Positions 32,105-39,803 of a stretch of DNA of 64,000 bases are shown in pieces. How positions within the stretch are numbered: the first letter of the stretch is position 1; every line of letters starts with the position of its first letter. The notes below the pieces were generated by a model. It did no database searches. It had not been told where the DNA came from and saw only the letters and a program-made list of their open reading frames with translations. The position numbers and the translations under genes are program-made. The stretch comes from Oceanimonas sp052119705 (GTDB taxonomy: Bacteria > Pseudomonadota > Gammaproteobacteria > Enterobacterales > Aeromonadaceae), in contig NZ_JBGQOP010000010.1 of the NCBI RefSeq assembly GCF_052119705.1, positions 44,189-108,188 of the forward strand. The letters run 5' to 3'.

Positions 32105-33658
32105 ATGAAAAATGGACTCAATAAGGTAAGTCTGATCTTGCTAGTCGCAGGGCTGGCATTCAGTGTACAAGCGGCAGATATCACCATCGCCTATGATGCG
32201 GACCCTATCTCTATGGATCCGCACGAGCAACTCTCTGGCGCGACCATGGAAATGTCGCACTTGTTGTTTGATCCCTTAGTACGCTGGACCAAAGACTTTC
32301 AAAGCGAGCCGCGCTTGGCGAAAAAATGGGAGCGCCGTGATGAAAATACCGTGCGTTTTTATCTGCGCAAGGGCGTGAAGTTTCACAGCGGCAATAAATT
32401 TGGCGCCGACGATGTGGTTTGGACCTTTAATCGCTTAAAAGCCTCCCCTGATTTTAAAGCCATCTTCGACTCCTTTAGTGCCGTCAGCAAAGTGGATGAA
32501 CATACAGTCGACATAGTCACTAAGGGACCTTATCCATTAGTGCTCAATACCATGACCTTCTTGTTTCCAATGGACTCCAAATTTTACAGTGGCCAAGAAG
32601 GCGGTAAAGACAAGGGCGTCATCGTTAAGCACGGTAGCTCTTTTGCTTCGACTCATACCTCAGGCACGGGGCCGTTTAAGTTGGTTTCTCGCCAACAAGG
32701 CGTGAAAGTGGAATATGAGCGCAACGCCAATTATTGGGATAAAAAATCGCCCGGCAATGTGCAAAAATTAACGCTAGTGCCCATTAAAGAAGACGCGACC
32801 CGCGTCGCCGCCTTGTTAGCCGGTGATGTGGATTTCATTAAGCCGGTGTCGCCCAACGACCACAAGCGCGTGCAGTCTGCCTCAGGGGTAAAATTAATTA
32901 CCCAATCGGGTACGCGAATTATCAGCTTTCAGATGAACCAAGCACGCTTTGCGCCTTTTAAAGATCTGCGGGTGCGTCAAGCGGTGAACTACGCCATTAA
33001 TCAAGACGGCATAGTAGAGCGCATCATGCGCGGCTTTGGCACTACGGCATCACAACAAACACCGCCTGCGTATGTGGGCCACAATCCGGATTTAAAACCC
33101 CGTTACGATGTGGAAAAAGCCAAGCAACTTATGGCGGATGCCGGCTATAAAGACGGCTTTAAAATCACCATGATCGCGCCCAATAACCGTTACGTGAATG
33201 ACTTTAGAATTGCCGAAGCGGTAAAAGCGATGCTGGCGCGCATTAATATCGATGTGGACTTAAAAACCATGCCTATCGCCCAATATTGGCCGGAATTTGA
33301 TAAGTGTAATGCGGACATGCTGATGATTGGCTGGCAGTCCGACACCGAAGATGCGGCTAACTTCTCAGAGTTTTTAACCATGAGCCGCAACGAAGAAACC
33401 GGCCGTGGCCAATATAACTGCGGTCATTATGCTAACCCTGAATTAGACGAGCTGATTGAATCGGCAAATCTGGAAACCAATGAAGAAAGACGCGGCGTTA
33501 TGTTGCAACAAGCCGAGCAAATCCTCTATGACGATGCAGCCTTCGTGCCTTTACATTGGCAAGACCTAGCTTGGGGTGCCCGTGATAATGTGCTGGCCGA
33601 GCCCATCGTCAACGCCATGGACTTCCCGTATTTGGGTGATTTAGTGGTGAAAGATTAA
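32105..33658 (+). CDS. Family 5 extracellular solute-binding protein (peptide type)
   Basis: The 517-residue precursor has a signal peptide (about residues 1-24, MKNGLNKVSLILLVAGLAFS onward, cleaved after VQAA). The mature part follows the DppA/GsiB-type SBP_bac_5 pattern: DADPISMDPHEQLSG, FYLRKGVKFHSGNKFGADDVVW, and VRQAVNYAINQDGIVERI. No lipobox is present, so it should be free in the periplasm. Ligands of the family are peptides, nickel, heme or sugars; none can be assigned here. GGAG precedes the ATG at 32105; an earlier in-frame GTG-like start at 32093 is unlikely. A strong hairpin separates it from the permeases. Confidence 0.92.
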   Translation: MKNGLNKVSLILLVAGLAFSVQAADITIAYDADPISMDPHEQLSGATMEMSHLLFDPLVRWTKDFQSEPRLAKKWERRDENTVRFYLRKGVKFHSGNKFGADDVVWTFNRLKASPDFKAIFDSFSAVSKVDEHTVDIVTKGPYPLVLNTMTFLFPMDSKFYSGQEGGKDKGVIVKHGSSFASTHTSGTGPFKLVSRQQGVKVEYERNANYWDKKSPGNVQKLTLVPIKEDATRVAALLAGDVDFIKPVSPNDHKRVQSASGVKLITQSGTRIISFQMNQARFAPFKDLRVRQAVNYAINQDGIVERIMRGFGTTASQQTPPAYVGHNPDLKPRYDVEKAKQLMADAGYKDGFKITMIAPNNRYVNDFRIAEAVKAMLARINIDVDLKTMPIAQYWPEFDKCNADMLMIGWQSDTEDAANFSEFLTMSRNEETGRGQYNCGHYANPELDELIESANLETNEERRGVMLQQAEQILYDDAAFVPLHWQDLAWGARDNVLAEPIVNAMDFPYLGDLVVKD

Positions 33659-33662
33659 CGAC

Positions 33663-33778
33663 TTTCTCGCCACGGAAATAATAATCTAGCGCCCAGCACC
33701 AAGCGCCCAGCTAAAAGAAGACAGCGCTCTTTGTGTTTCTTGGTGCTGGGCTCTGGGCGCCGGGCGCTTTTTTTATTG
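33663..33778. repeat. Repeat module forming a strong hairpin between binding-protein and permease genes
   Basis: CCCAGCACCAAG (33692-33703) is perfectly complementary to CTTGGTGCTGGG (33739-33750). Flanking GCGCCC and GGGCGC copies can extend it, and the right side ends GGGCGC followed by seven T. A partial inner-arm sequence CTCGCCACGGAA precedes it (33667-33678). It is the GC-rich module also seen around 29150-29490 and 63785-63920. Its place inside an operon suggests partial termination that favours binding protein over permease. Confidence 0.75.
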
Positions 33779-33787
33779 GAATAAATA

Positions 33788-34762
33788 ATGTTAACTTTCT
33801 TATTGAAACGACTGTTCCAAGTGATAGCTGTGATGTTTGTCATCAGCTTGGTGGCGTTTTCGATTCAGGATAATTTAGGCGATCCGCTGCGTGAGTTGGT
33901 GGGGCAGTCGGTGTCTGAGCAAGTGCGTGAGCAAATGCGCACCGACTTAGGGCTAAACGATCCATTTTTAATAAAATATGGTCGCTTCGTGGGCAATGCG
34001 CTGCAAGGAGATTTTGGCACCTCCTATGTGTATAAGCAGCCCACTTTAGAGGTGATCTTCGACAAGTTGCCGGCCACCTTGGAGCTGGTGCTCTGCGCTA
34101 GCGTGCTGATTATTGGTTTGAGCATTCCGCTGGGGGTGTATTGTGCCATTAAGCCGCGCGCTTTTTTTTCGCGGCTCGTGATGGGCGTGAGCATAGTGGG
34201 CATTTCGGTGCCGGTATTTTTAACCGCCATTCTGTTGATGTATGTATTTTCCATCGAGTTAGGTTGGTTGCCTGCGTATGGCCGTGGCGAGCTCACCAGT
34301 CCTTTGGGTTGGCAGTCGGGATTATTTAACTGGCAAGGCTTTCGCAATCTGATTCTGCCAAGCATAGCGCTGTCGTCTATTATGCTACCGCTGTTTATTC
34401 GCTTGGTACGCTCGGAAATGCTCGAGCAGCTTAGCGCCGAATACGCGAAGTTTGCCTGGGCTAAAGGGCTAAATAAATACCGGATCTGGTTTGTGCATGC
34501 CTTGAAGAACACCTTGTTACCACTGATTACCGTGGGCGGGGTGCAAATCGGCACCATGGTGGCCTACACCATTTTAACCGAAACCGTGTTTCAGTGGCCG
34601 GGCATAGGTTTGTTGTTTTTAGATGCCATTAACCGGGTAGATACGCCTTTGATCACCACCTATGTTATTTTTGTCGGCTTCGTGTTTGTGCTGACCAATA
34701 CCCTAGTGGATTTAATTTACGGCCTGATTAATCCCACGGTTAATCTCGCGGCTAAGGCTTAA
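33788..34762 (+). CDS. Peptide-type ABC importer permease (DppB/GsiC-like)
   Basis: The 324-residue membrane protein has six predicted helices and the binding-protein-dependent transport motif: the EAA-like loop is seen as AEYAKFAWAKGLNKYRIWFVHALKN near residues 218-242. The long periplasmic loop after helix 1 (QDNLGDPLRELVGQSVSEQVREQMRTDLGLND-type) is typical of DppB. It starts about 130 bp after the binding-protein gene, across the hairpin, and is followed by the second permease after four bases. Confidence 0.93.
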   Translation: MLTFLLKRLFQVIAVMFVISLVAFSIQDNLGDPLRELVGQSVSEQVREQMRTDLGLNDPFLIKYGRFVGNALQGDFGTSYVYKQPTLEVIFDKLPATLELVLCASVLIIGLSIPLGVYCAIKPRAFFSRLVMGVSIVGISVPVFLTAILLMYVFSIELGWLPAYGRGELTSPLGWQSGLFNWQGFRNLILPSIALSSIMLPLFIRLVRSEMLEQLSAEYAKFAWAKGLNKYRIWFVHALKNTLLPLITVGGVQIGTMVAYTILTETVFQWPGIGLLFLDAINRVDTPLITTYVIFVGFVFVLTNTLVDLIYGLINPTVNLAAKA

Positions 34763-34766
34763 TAAA

Positions 34767-35717
34767 ATGAATGAGCGCAAGATGAATTCACCCGTTACCG
34801 CAAGCTCATGGGCACGCTTTACGCAGTCGGATTTTATCTATCACTTTCGCCGTGACAAGGTAGCCATGATTAGCTTTGCGCTGTTTGTGGCTTTTTTGAT
34901 CGCCGCCTTCTTATCGCCGCTGATCGCCCCCCATAATCCTTACGACTTGGCGACCATAGATATTTTAGACTCAGAGCTGCCGCCATCTTGGTTAGAAATG
35001 GGAGATGGGCGCTTTTGGCTGGGCACGGATGTGCAAGGTCGCGACATTTTTAGCACCATTCTTTACGGCTCTCGGGTGTCCTTGATGATAGGCCTAGGTG
35101 CTGTGGCATTGCAGTTGCTGATTGGCATTATCGTTGGCTTGTCCGCAGGTTACTTTGGTGGTCGCCTCGATAATTTATTGATGCGCGTGGCCGATGTGCA
35201 GTTATCGTTTTCCACCATGATGGTGGCCATTATCGTCTCGGCGGTCTTCAAAGCCACCTTAGGGGCAGAGTTTTACGGCCAATATGCGGTACTGATGCTG
35301 GTGATCATTATTGGGCTTGCCGAGTGGCCGCAATACGCGCGCACCATTAGAGCCACAGTGCTGGCGGAAAAGAAAAAAGAATACGTAGAAGCCGCACAGG
35401 TGATGGGCTTTAAATCGGGGCGTATTATGTTTCGTCATATTCTGCCCAACTGCTTATCGCCTATCTTGGTGATCTCCACGGTACAGGTAGCCAACGCCAT
35501 TATGAGCGAGGCGGCGCTGTCGTTTTTAGGCTTAGGCATGCCGGTTGATCAACCCTCGTTGGGTTCTTTGATCAGCATGGGATTTAGCTATATTTTCTCC
35601 GGCTCTTGGTGGATCACCGCCTTTCCCGGTATGTATTTGGTGGTGTTGGTGTTAGTGATCAATCTGCTCGGCGACTGGCTGCGGGATGTGTTTAATCCGA
35701 AGTTTTATAAGGGTTGA
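34767..35717 (+). CDS. Peptide-type ABC importer permease (DppC/GsiD-like)
   Basis: The 316-residue protein pairs with the preceding permease. It has the N-terminal OppC-type segment FRRDKVAMISFALFVAFLIAAFLSPLIAPHNPY-like region (about 29-60), six helices and the EAA loop EYVEAAQVMGFKSGRIMFRHILPN near 209-232. No strong Shine-Dalgarno precedes the ATG, so translation is likely coupled to the upstream permease. The operon order ATPase-binding protein-permease-permease is unusual for dpp (binding protein first) but known for other peptide systems. Confidence 0.93.
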   Translation: MNERKMNSPVTASSWARFTQSDFIYHFRRDKVAMISFALFVAFLIAAFLSPLIAPHNPYDLATIDILDSELPPSWLEMGDGRFWLGTDVQGRDIFSTILYGSRVSLMIGLGAVALQLLIGIIVGLSAGYFGGRLDNLLMRVADVQLSFSTMMVAIIVSAVFKATLGAEFYGQYAVLMLVIIIGLAEWPQYARTIRATVLAEKKKEYVEAAQVMGFKSGRIMFRHILPNCLSPILVISTVQVANAIMSEAALSFLGLGMPVDQPSLGSLISMGFSYIFSGSWWITAFPGMYLVVLVLVINLLGDWLRDVFNPKFYKG

Positions 35718-35840
35718 GCTAGTGAGGAGGGAAGCGTGAGGAGTGAGGTGTAACTTCCTTGAAACCTAGTTCCCTAACAGCTCGATATTTACTCCTCACA
35801 CCTCACTATTTTACGCATCACCGACATAAAGGACTCTCCC
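35718..35840. repeat. Inverted GTGAGG/CCTCAC modules after the ABC operon
   Basis: GTGAGGAGGGAAGCGTGAGG (35722-35741) with AGTGAGGTGTAA is mirrored by TTTACTCCTCACACCTCAC (35788-35806) and ACGCATCACC. The stretch can form an imperfect hairpin that may act as a transcript end for the permease genes. Confidence 0.65.
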
Positions 35841-37187
35841 TTGTTGGCTCGTTTAATTACTGCTCGGTCATTTTTAGCTGGGCTTTTGATCTTAGTTGGC
35901 ATGCTACTAGTAAGTGCTAGCCTGCTCGGCTTGCCGGTGGTGGTGAGTGAGGCCGGTGTGGCGTATTGGTTAGCGGCAGCCTTGTTGTGGCCGAGCTTAT
36001 CGGCACGTAATCGCCGCCAAGCTAGTTTGTTGTTGGCTGTGGGCGTGATCTGCTTGGGTCTGAGTGCATGGCTGGGCGGTGAGCTGGCGTGGTCGCGTTT
36101 CTTTAGTAGTAACGTTAGCATCTTGTCGATGCTGGTTGCGGTCAGCTTCTTAAGTTTGGTGAGTCGGCCGGCTAATGAGCAAGACAAGCCGTTGCCGCGG
36201 GGGCGGGGTGCCTTGGCCTCTACGCTGGCGGCCATTCACGCCTTTGGTGCTGTGATTAATATCTCCTCGGTGTTTATTATTGGCGACCGTTTGGCGCAAG
36301 TGACCAAACTCAGTCGTGAGCAGTCTATTGTCTTGGTGCGGGGCTTTAGCGCCGCCGCGTTTTGGTCGCCTTTTTTTGCCGCCATGGGGGTGGCCTTAAG
36401 TGTGGCGCCAAAGGCTCAATTGGGGCAGTTGTGGTTGGTGAGCATGCCATTGGCCGGACTCTCTCTTGGCTTAACCTACTGGCAACTCGCCCGTCAACAG
36501 CCAAACTCCCATGCCGTCCTTGCTGTGCCATATGCTAAGGATACAGTAGGCAACTTCGTGGGCTATCCGTTACATTTAAGTGCGCTTTGGCTGCCCTTGC
36601 TGCTGGCGGGGGCTGTGTTATTACTGCATCAGTTACAGCCCAGTTTATCTATTTTGGCGGTGATCACCTTGCTGGCCCCGCTGTTTAGCTTAAGTGTGTT
36701 GGCGCTGACCGCGCGTTCGCCGCTCACGGGCATTAAGCAGTTAGTGAATGGCCGCTTACCGCAAATGGGCAATGAGTTAGTGCTGTTTTTAGCGGCGGGT
36801 ATCTTGGCTTATGGGCTAGAAAGCTTGTTGTTAAGTGCCCATTGGCAGCTTCCCGTTAGTCACTTCGGAGCTTTGGCGGCCAGCGTCACCTATCTGGGTA
36901 TTGTGCTGTTGGCCTTGCTGGGTATTCATCCCATAGTGTGCATTACCTTGGCGGCCAGCCTATGGTCGCCATTAAATCCCGATCATAGCTTGCTGGCCTT
37001 AGTATTTTTAAGCGCTTGGGCGTTAGGCACGGCGACCGGACCTTTATCGGGCATCAATTTGGCATTTCAGGGGCGTTATGGGGTGGACTCGTTTGCTTTA
37101 ATGCGCTGGAACTTGAGCTACTTAGGGCTGATGTCTGTGTGCGTGATCGCCGGTATTTATCTCTTGGCGGCACTGTTAGGCCTATAA
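35841..37187 (+). CDS. Uncharacterised multi-pass inner-membrane protein
   Basis: I do not recognise the family with certainty. The 448-residue product has about twelve hydrophobic segments spread over its length. A conserved-looking stretch, INISSVFIIGDRLA followed by SREQSIVLVRGFSAAAFWSP near residues 140-180, and TATGPLSGINLAFQGRYG near 395-412, resemble re-entrant or polar membrane motifs of ion or organic-acid transporters, but this is an impression only. It starts with TTG, preceded by AAAGGA at seven bases. It follows the ABC operon on the same strand after a hairpin-forming repeat, so it is probably a separate unit. Confidence 0.8.
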   Translation: MLARLITARSFLAGLLILVGMLLVSASLLGLPVVVSEAGVAYWLAAALLWPSLSARNRRQASLLLAVGVICLGLSAWLGGELAWSRFFSSNVSILSMLVAVSFLSLVSRPANEQDKPLPRGRGALASTLAAIHAFGAVINISSVFIIGDRLAQVTKLSREQSIVLVRGFSAAAFWSPFFAAMGVALSVAPKAQLGQLWLVSMPLAGLSLGLTYWQLARQQPNSHAVLAVPYAKDTVGNFVGYPLHLSALWLPLLLAGAVLLLHQLQPSLSILAVITLLAPLFSLSVLALTARSPLTGIKQLVNGRLPQMGNELVLFLAAGILAYGLESLLLSAHWQLPVSHFGALAASVTYLGIVLLALLGIHPIVCITLAASLWSPLNPDHSLLALVFLSAWALGTATGPLSGINLAFQGRYGVDSFALMRWNLSYLGLMSVCVIAGIYLLAALLGL

Positions 37188-37237
37188 CGTATGCGATGAA
37201 AAGGTAAGCGTTAACACTCACTGATAAGGAGATGAAG

Positions 37238-37333
37238 ATGAAATTTATGTTGTTAAAGATAGCGCTGACGGTGGTTCTCTTTGCTGGTTTATTTGTCTGG
37301 GTTTACTACAAAGTCGCCAGTGGGCGCATGTAG
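37238..37333 (+). CDS. Small single-pass membrane peptide (31 residues)
   Basis: The reading frame encodes MKFMLLKIALTVVLFAGLFV and continues to ...VASGRM, 31 residues with one hydrophobic helix of about 20 residues and a positively charged N-terminus. AAGGAG (37226-37231) lies six bases before the ATG; an in-frame ATG at 37232 would be too close. No relative comes to mind, so function is unknown. It lies 50 bp after the multi-pass membrane protein gene on the same strand and could be cotranscribed with it. Confidence 0.6.
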   Translation: MKFMLLKIALTVVLFAGLFVWVYYKVASGRM

Positions 37334-37571
37334 AGGAAATCTGCGGCCTATTAGGCACAAAATTTGCCAAATAGCATACCAAGGAAAGTGTGTAGCCTTT
37401 TGATTTTTCTATACTTATGACTTAATTGCTTAAAAAGTGTGCTTCACCTCGTCTTCTCATTTGCGCAGCCCTAGCTTTTCATTCATAATATGCGACCTAA
37501 AACTGTGTCGGTGTGTCAGTGAATTTTGGATGCTCCGTCTACTTCTTAAACTCATCATTTAAAGTTGAATC

Positions 37572-39665
37572 ATGACCGAATTATCCAAATACAGAAACAT
37601 TGGTATCTTCGCTCACGTTGATGCGGGTAAAACCACCACAACCGAGCGTATCCTTAAACTTACCGGCCGTATTCACAAAGCGGGTGAAACCCACGATGGT
37701 GAATCCACCACTGACTTCATGGAACAGGAAGCTGAGCGCGGAATTACTATCCAGTCTGCAGCTGTTAGTTGCTTCTGGAAAGATCACCGCTTTAACGTTA
37801 TCGATACTCCAGGACACGTTGACTTCACCGTTGAAGTTTACCGTTCACTGAAAGTACTGGACGGCGGTATCGGTGTATTCTGTGGTTCAGGCGGCGTTGA
37901 GCCTCAGTCTGAAACTAACTGGCGCTATGCGAACGACTCAGAAGTTGCCCGTATTATCTTCGTAAACAAGTTAGACCGTATCGGTGCTGACTTCTTGCGC
38001 GTAGTACAACAGACTCGCGACGTGCTGGCCGCTAACCCCATCATAATGGTGCTGCCAATTGGCCGTGAAGACGAGTTCAAGGGTGTTGTTGACCTGCTGA
38101 CCCGTAAAGCTTACGTGTGGGACAACTCTGGTGACCCAGAGAACTACACTATCGAAGACGTGCCAGCCGACATGGTTGACCAGGTTGAAGAATACCGCGA
38201 AATGCTGGTAGAAAGCGCCGTTGAACAAGATGACGACTTGCTGGAAGCCTACATGGAAGGTAACGAGCCTTCTATCGACGAGCTGAAGCGTTGTATCCGT
38301 AAGGGTACTCGTACCATGGCCTTGTTCCCAACTTACTGTGGTTCTGCCTTTAAGAACAAAGGTATGCAGCTGATCTTGGACGCAGTAGTTGACTACCTGC
38401 CTAACCCAATGGAAGTTGATCCACAGCCGTTGACCGACGAAGAAGGCGCAGAAACTGGCGAATTCGCTATCGTTGATGCAAACCTGCCTTTCAAAGCCTT
38501 GGCTTTTAAAGTGATGGATGACCGTTTCGGTGCCCTGACGTTCGTACGTATCTACACCGGTCGTATTAAGAAGGGTGACACCATCCTGAACAGCTTCACC
38601 GGCAAAACCGAGCGCGTTGGCCGCATGGTTGAAATGCACGCCGATGAGCGTAATGAATTAGACTCCGCGCAAGCCGGTGACATCATCGCTATCGTGGGCA
38701 TGAAGAACGTGCAAACTGGTCACACTCTGTGTGATGTGAAGCACCCTTGTACACTGGAAGCCATGGTGTTCCCAGAGCCAGTTATCTCTATCGCAGTAGC
38801 GCCTAAAGATAAGAACGGTTCTGAGAAAATGGGTACGGCTATCGGTAAGATGATTGCCGAAGATCCTACCTTCCGCGTAGAAACTGACATTGATTCAGGC
38901 GAAACCATTCTGAAAGGCATGGGCGAATTGCACCTGGACATCAAAGTTGACATCTTGAAGCGTACCTACGGCGTTGAGCTGATTGTAGGTGAGCCACAGG
39001 TTGCCTACCGCGAAACTATTACTGCCGAAGTTGAAGACAGCTACACCCACAAGAAGCAGTCTGGTGGTTCAGGTCAATACGGTAAGATTGACTATAAGAT
39101 CCGTCCTGGTGAGCAAAACACTGGCTTCGTGTTCAAGTCTTCTGTAGTGGGCGGTAACGTTCCTAAAGAATTCTGGCCTGCAATCGAGAAAGGTTTCGGC
39201 AGCATGATGAACACAGGTACCATTGCTGGTTTCCCTGTGTTGGACGTTGAATTCGACCTGTTAGACGGTGCTTTCCACGCGGTTGACTCCTCAGCCATTG
39301 CGTTTGAAATCGCTGCTAAAGGCGCATTCCGTCAGTCTATCGCTAAAGCCAAGCCACAACTGCTTGAGCCTATCATGAAGGTTGATGTGTTCACTCCTGA
39401 AGATCACGTGGGTGACGTTATTGGTGACTTGAACCGTCGTCGTGGCATGATCAAAGATCAAATGGCCGGCGTGACGGGTGTGCGCATTAAGGCAGACGTA
39501 CCTCTGTCAGAAATGTTTGGCTACATTGGTTCACTGCGTACTATGACTTCAGGTCGTGGCCAGTTCTCCATGGAGTTCTCACATTATGCAGCTTGCCCGA
39601 ACAACATCTCTGAAAAGGTTGTTGCTCAGGTTGCAGAGCGTAAAGCGGCTGAAGCCAAGAAGTAA
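37572..39665 (+). CDS. fusA2: Elongation factor G, second paralogue type
   Basis: EF-G moves tRNAs and mRNA through the ribosome and, with RRF, splits ribosomes. The 697-residue protein has intact GTPase motifs: AHVDAGKTTTTE, DTPGHVDF and NKLDRIG, and domains II to V. It differs from str-operon EF-G at switch I (ESTTDFMEQEAERGITIQSAAVSCFW), as in the additional EF-G of Vibrio, Shewanella and Pseudomonas. No rpsL, rpsG or tuf is adjacent, which also suggests a second copy. Codon choice is strongly biased (Arg nearly always CGT or CGC), so high expression is expected. In P. aeruginosa the two copies divide translocation and recycling. Confidence 0.9.
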   Translation: MTELSKYRNIGIFAHVDAGKTTTTERILKLTGRIHKAGETHDGESTTDFMEQEAERGITIQSAAVSCFWKDHRFNVIDTPGHVDFTVEVYRSLKVLDGGIGVFCGSGGVEPQSETNWRYANDSEVARIIFVNKLDRIGADFLRVVQQTRDVLAANPIIMVLPIGREDEFKGVVDLLTRKAYVWDNSGDPENYTIEDVPADMVDQVEEYREMLVESAVEQDDDLLEAYMEGNEPSIDELKRCIRKGTRTMALFPTYCGSAFKNKGMQLILDAVVDYLPNPMEVDPQPLTDEEGAETGEFAIVDANLPFKALAFKVMDDRFGALTFVRIYTGRIKKGDTILNSFTGKTERVGRMVEMHADERNELDSAQAGDIIAIVGMKNVQTGHTLCDVKHPCTLEAMVFPEPVISIAVAPKDKNGSEKMGTAIGKMIAEDPTFRVETDIDSGETILKGMGELHLDIKVDILKRTYGVELIVGEPQVAYRETITAEVEDSYTHKKQSGGSGQYGKIDYKIRPGEQNTGFVFKSSVVGGNVPKEFWPAIEKGFGSMMNTGTIAGFPVLDVEFDLLDGAFHAVDSSAIAFEIAAKGAFRQSIAKAKPQLLEPIMKVDVFTPEDHVGDVIGDLNRRRGMIKDQMAGVTGVRIKADVPLSEMFGYIGSLRTMTSGRGQFSMEFSHYAACPNNISEKVVAQVAERKAAEAKK

Positions 39666-39691
39666 TAGCGCTTAATCTTTAAGCTCTATAT

Positions 39692-39720
39692 AAAACCGCA
39701 GCCAAGGCTGCGGTTTTTTT
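39692..39720 (+). terminator. Rho-independent terminator of fusA2
   Basis: AAAACCGCAGCC (39692-39703) pairs with GGCTGCGGTTTT (39706-39717) around AA and is followed by T. It is 27 bp past the stop codon. Confidence 0.93.
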
Positions 39721-39748
39721 ATGCCTGAATAGGATTGGTGGGCATAAG

Positions 39749-39784
39749 AAAAAGGCGCCGTGAGTTAATCACGGCGCCTTTTTT
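39749..39784 (-). terminator. Bidirectional terminator at the end of dxs
   Basis: AAAAAGGCGCCGTGA (39749-39763) and TCACGGCGCCTTTTTT (39769-39784) are perfectly complementary around GTTAA. Both strands have a T run after the stem, so it ends dxs on the minus strand and backs up fusA2 termination on the plus strand. Confidence 0.9.
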
Positions 39785-39803
39785 ATGGTTATATGCTGGT
39801 TAC

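Noticed and set aside
37971..38639. Long antisense frame of 222 codons inside fusA2
   Set aside because: It is a by-product of the strongly biased codon use of EF-G on the other strand; no start signal.
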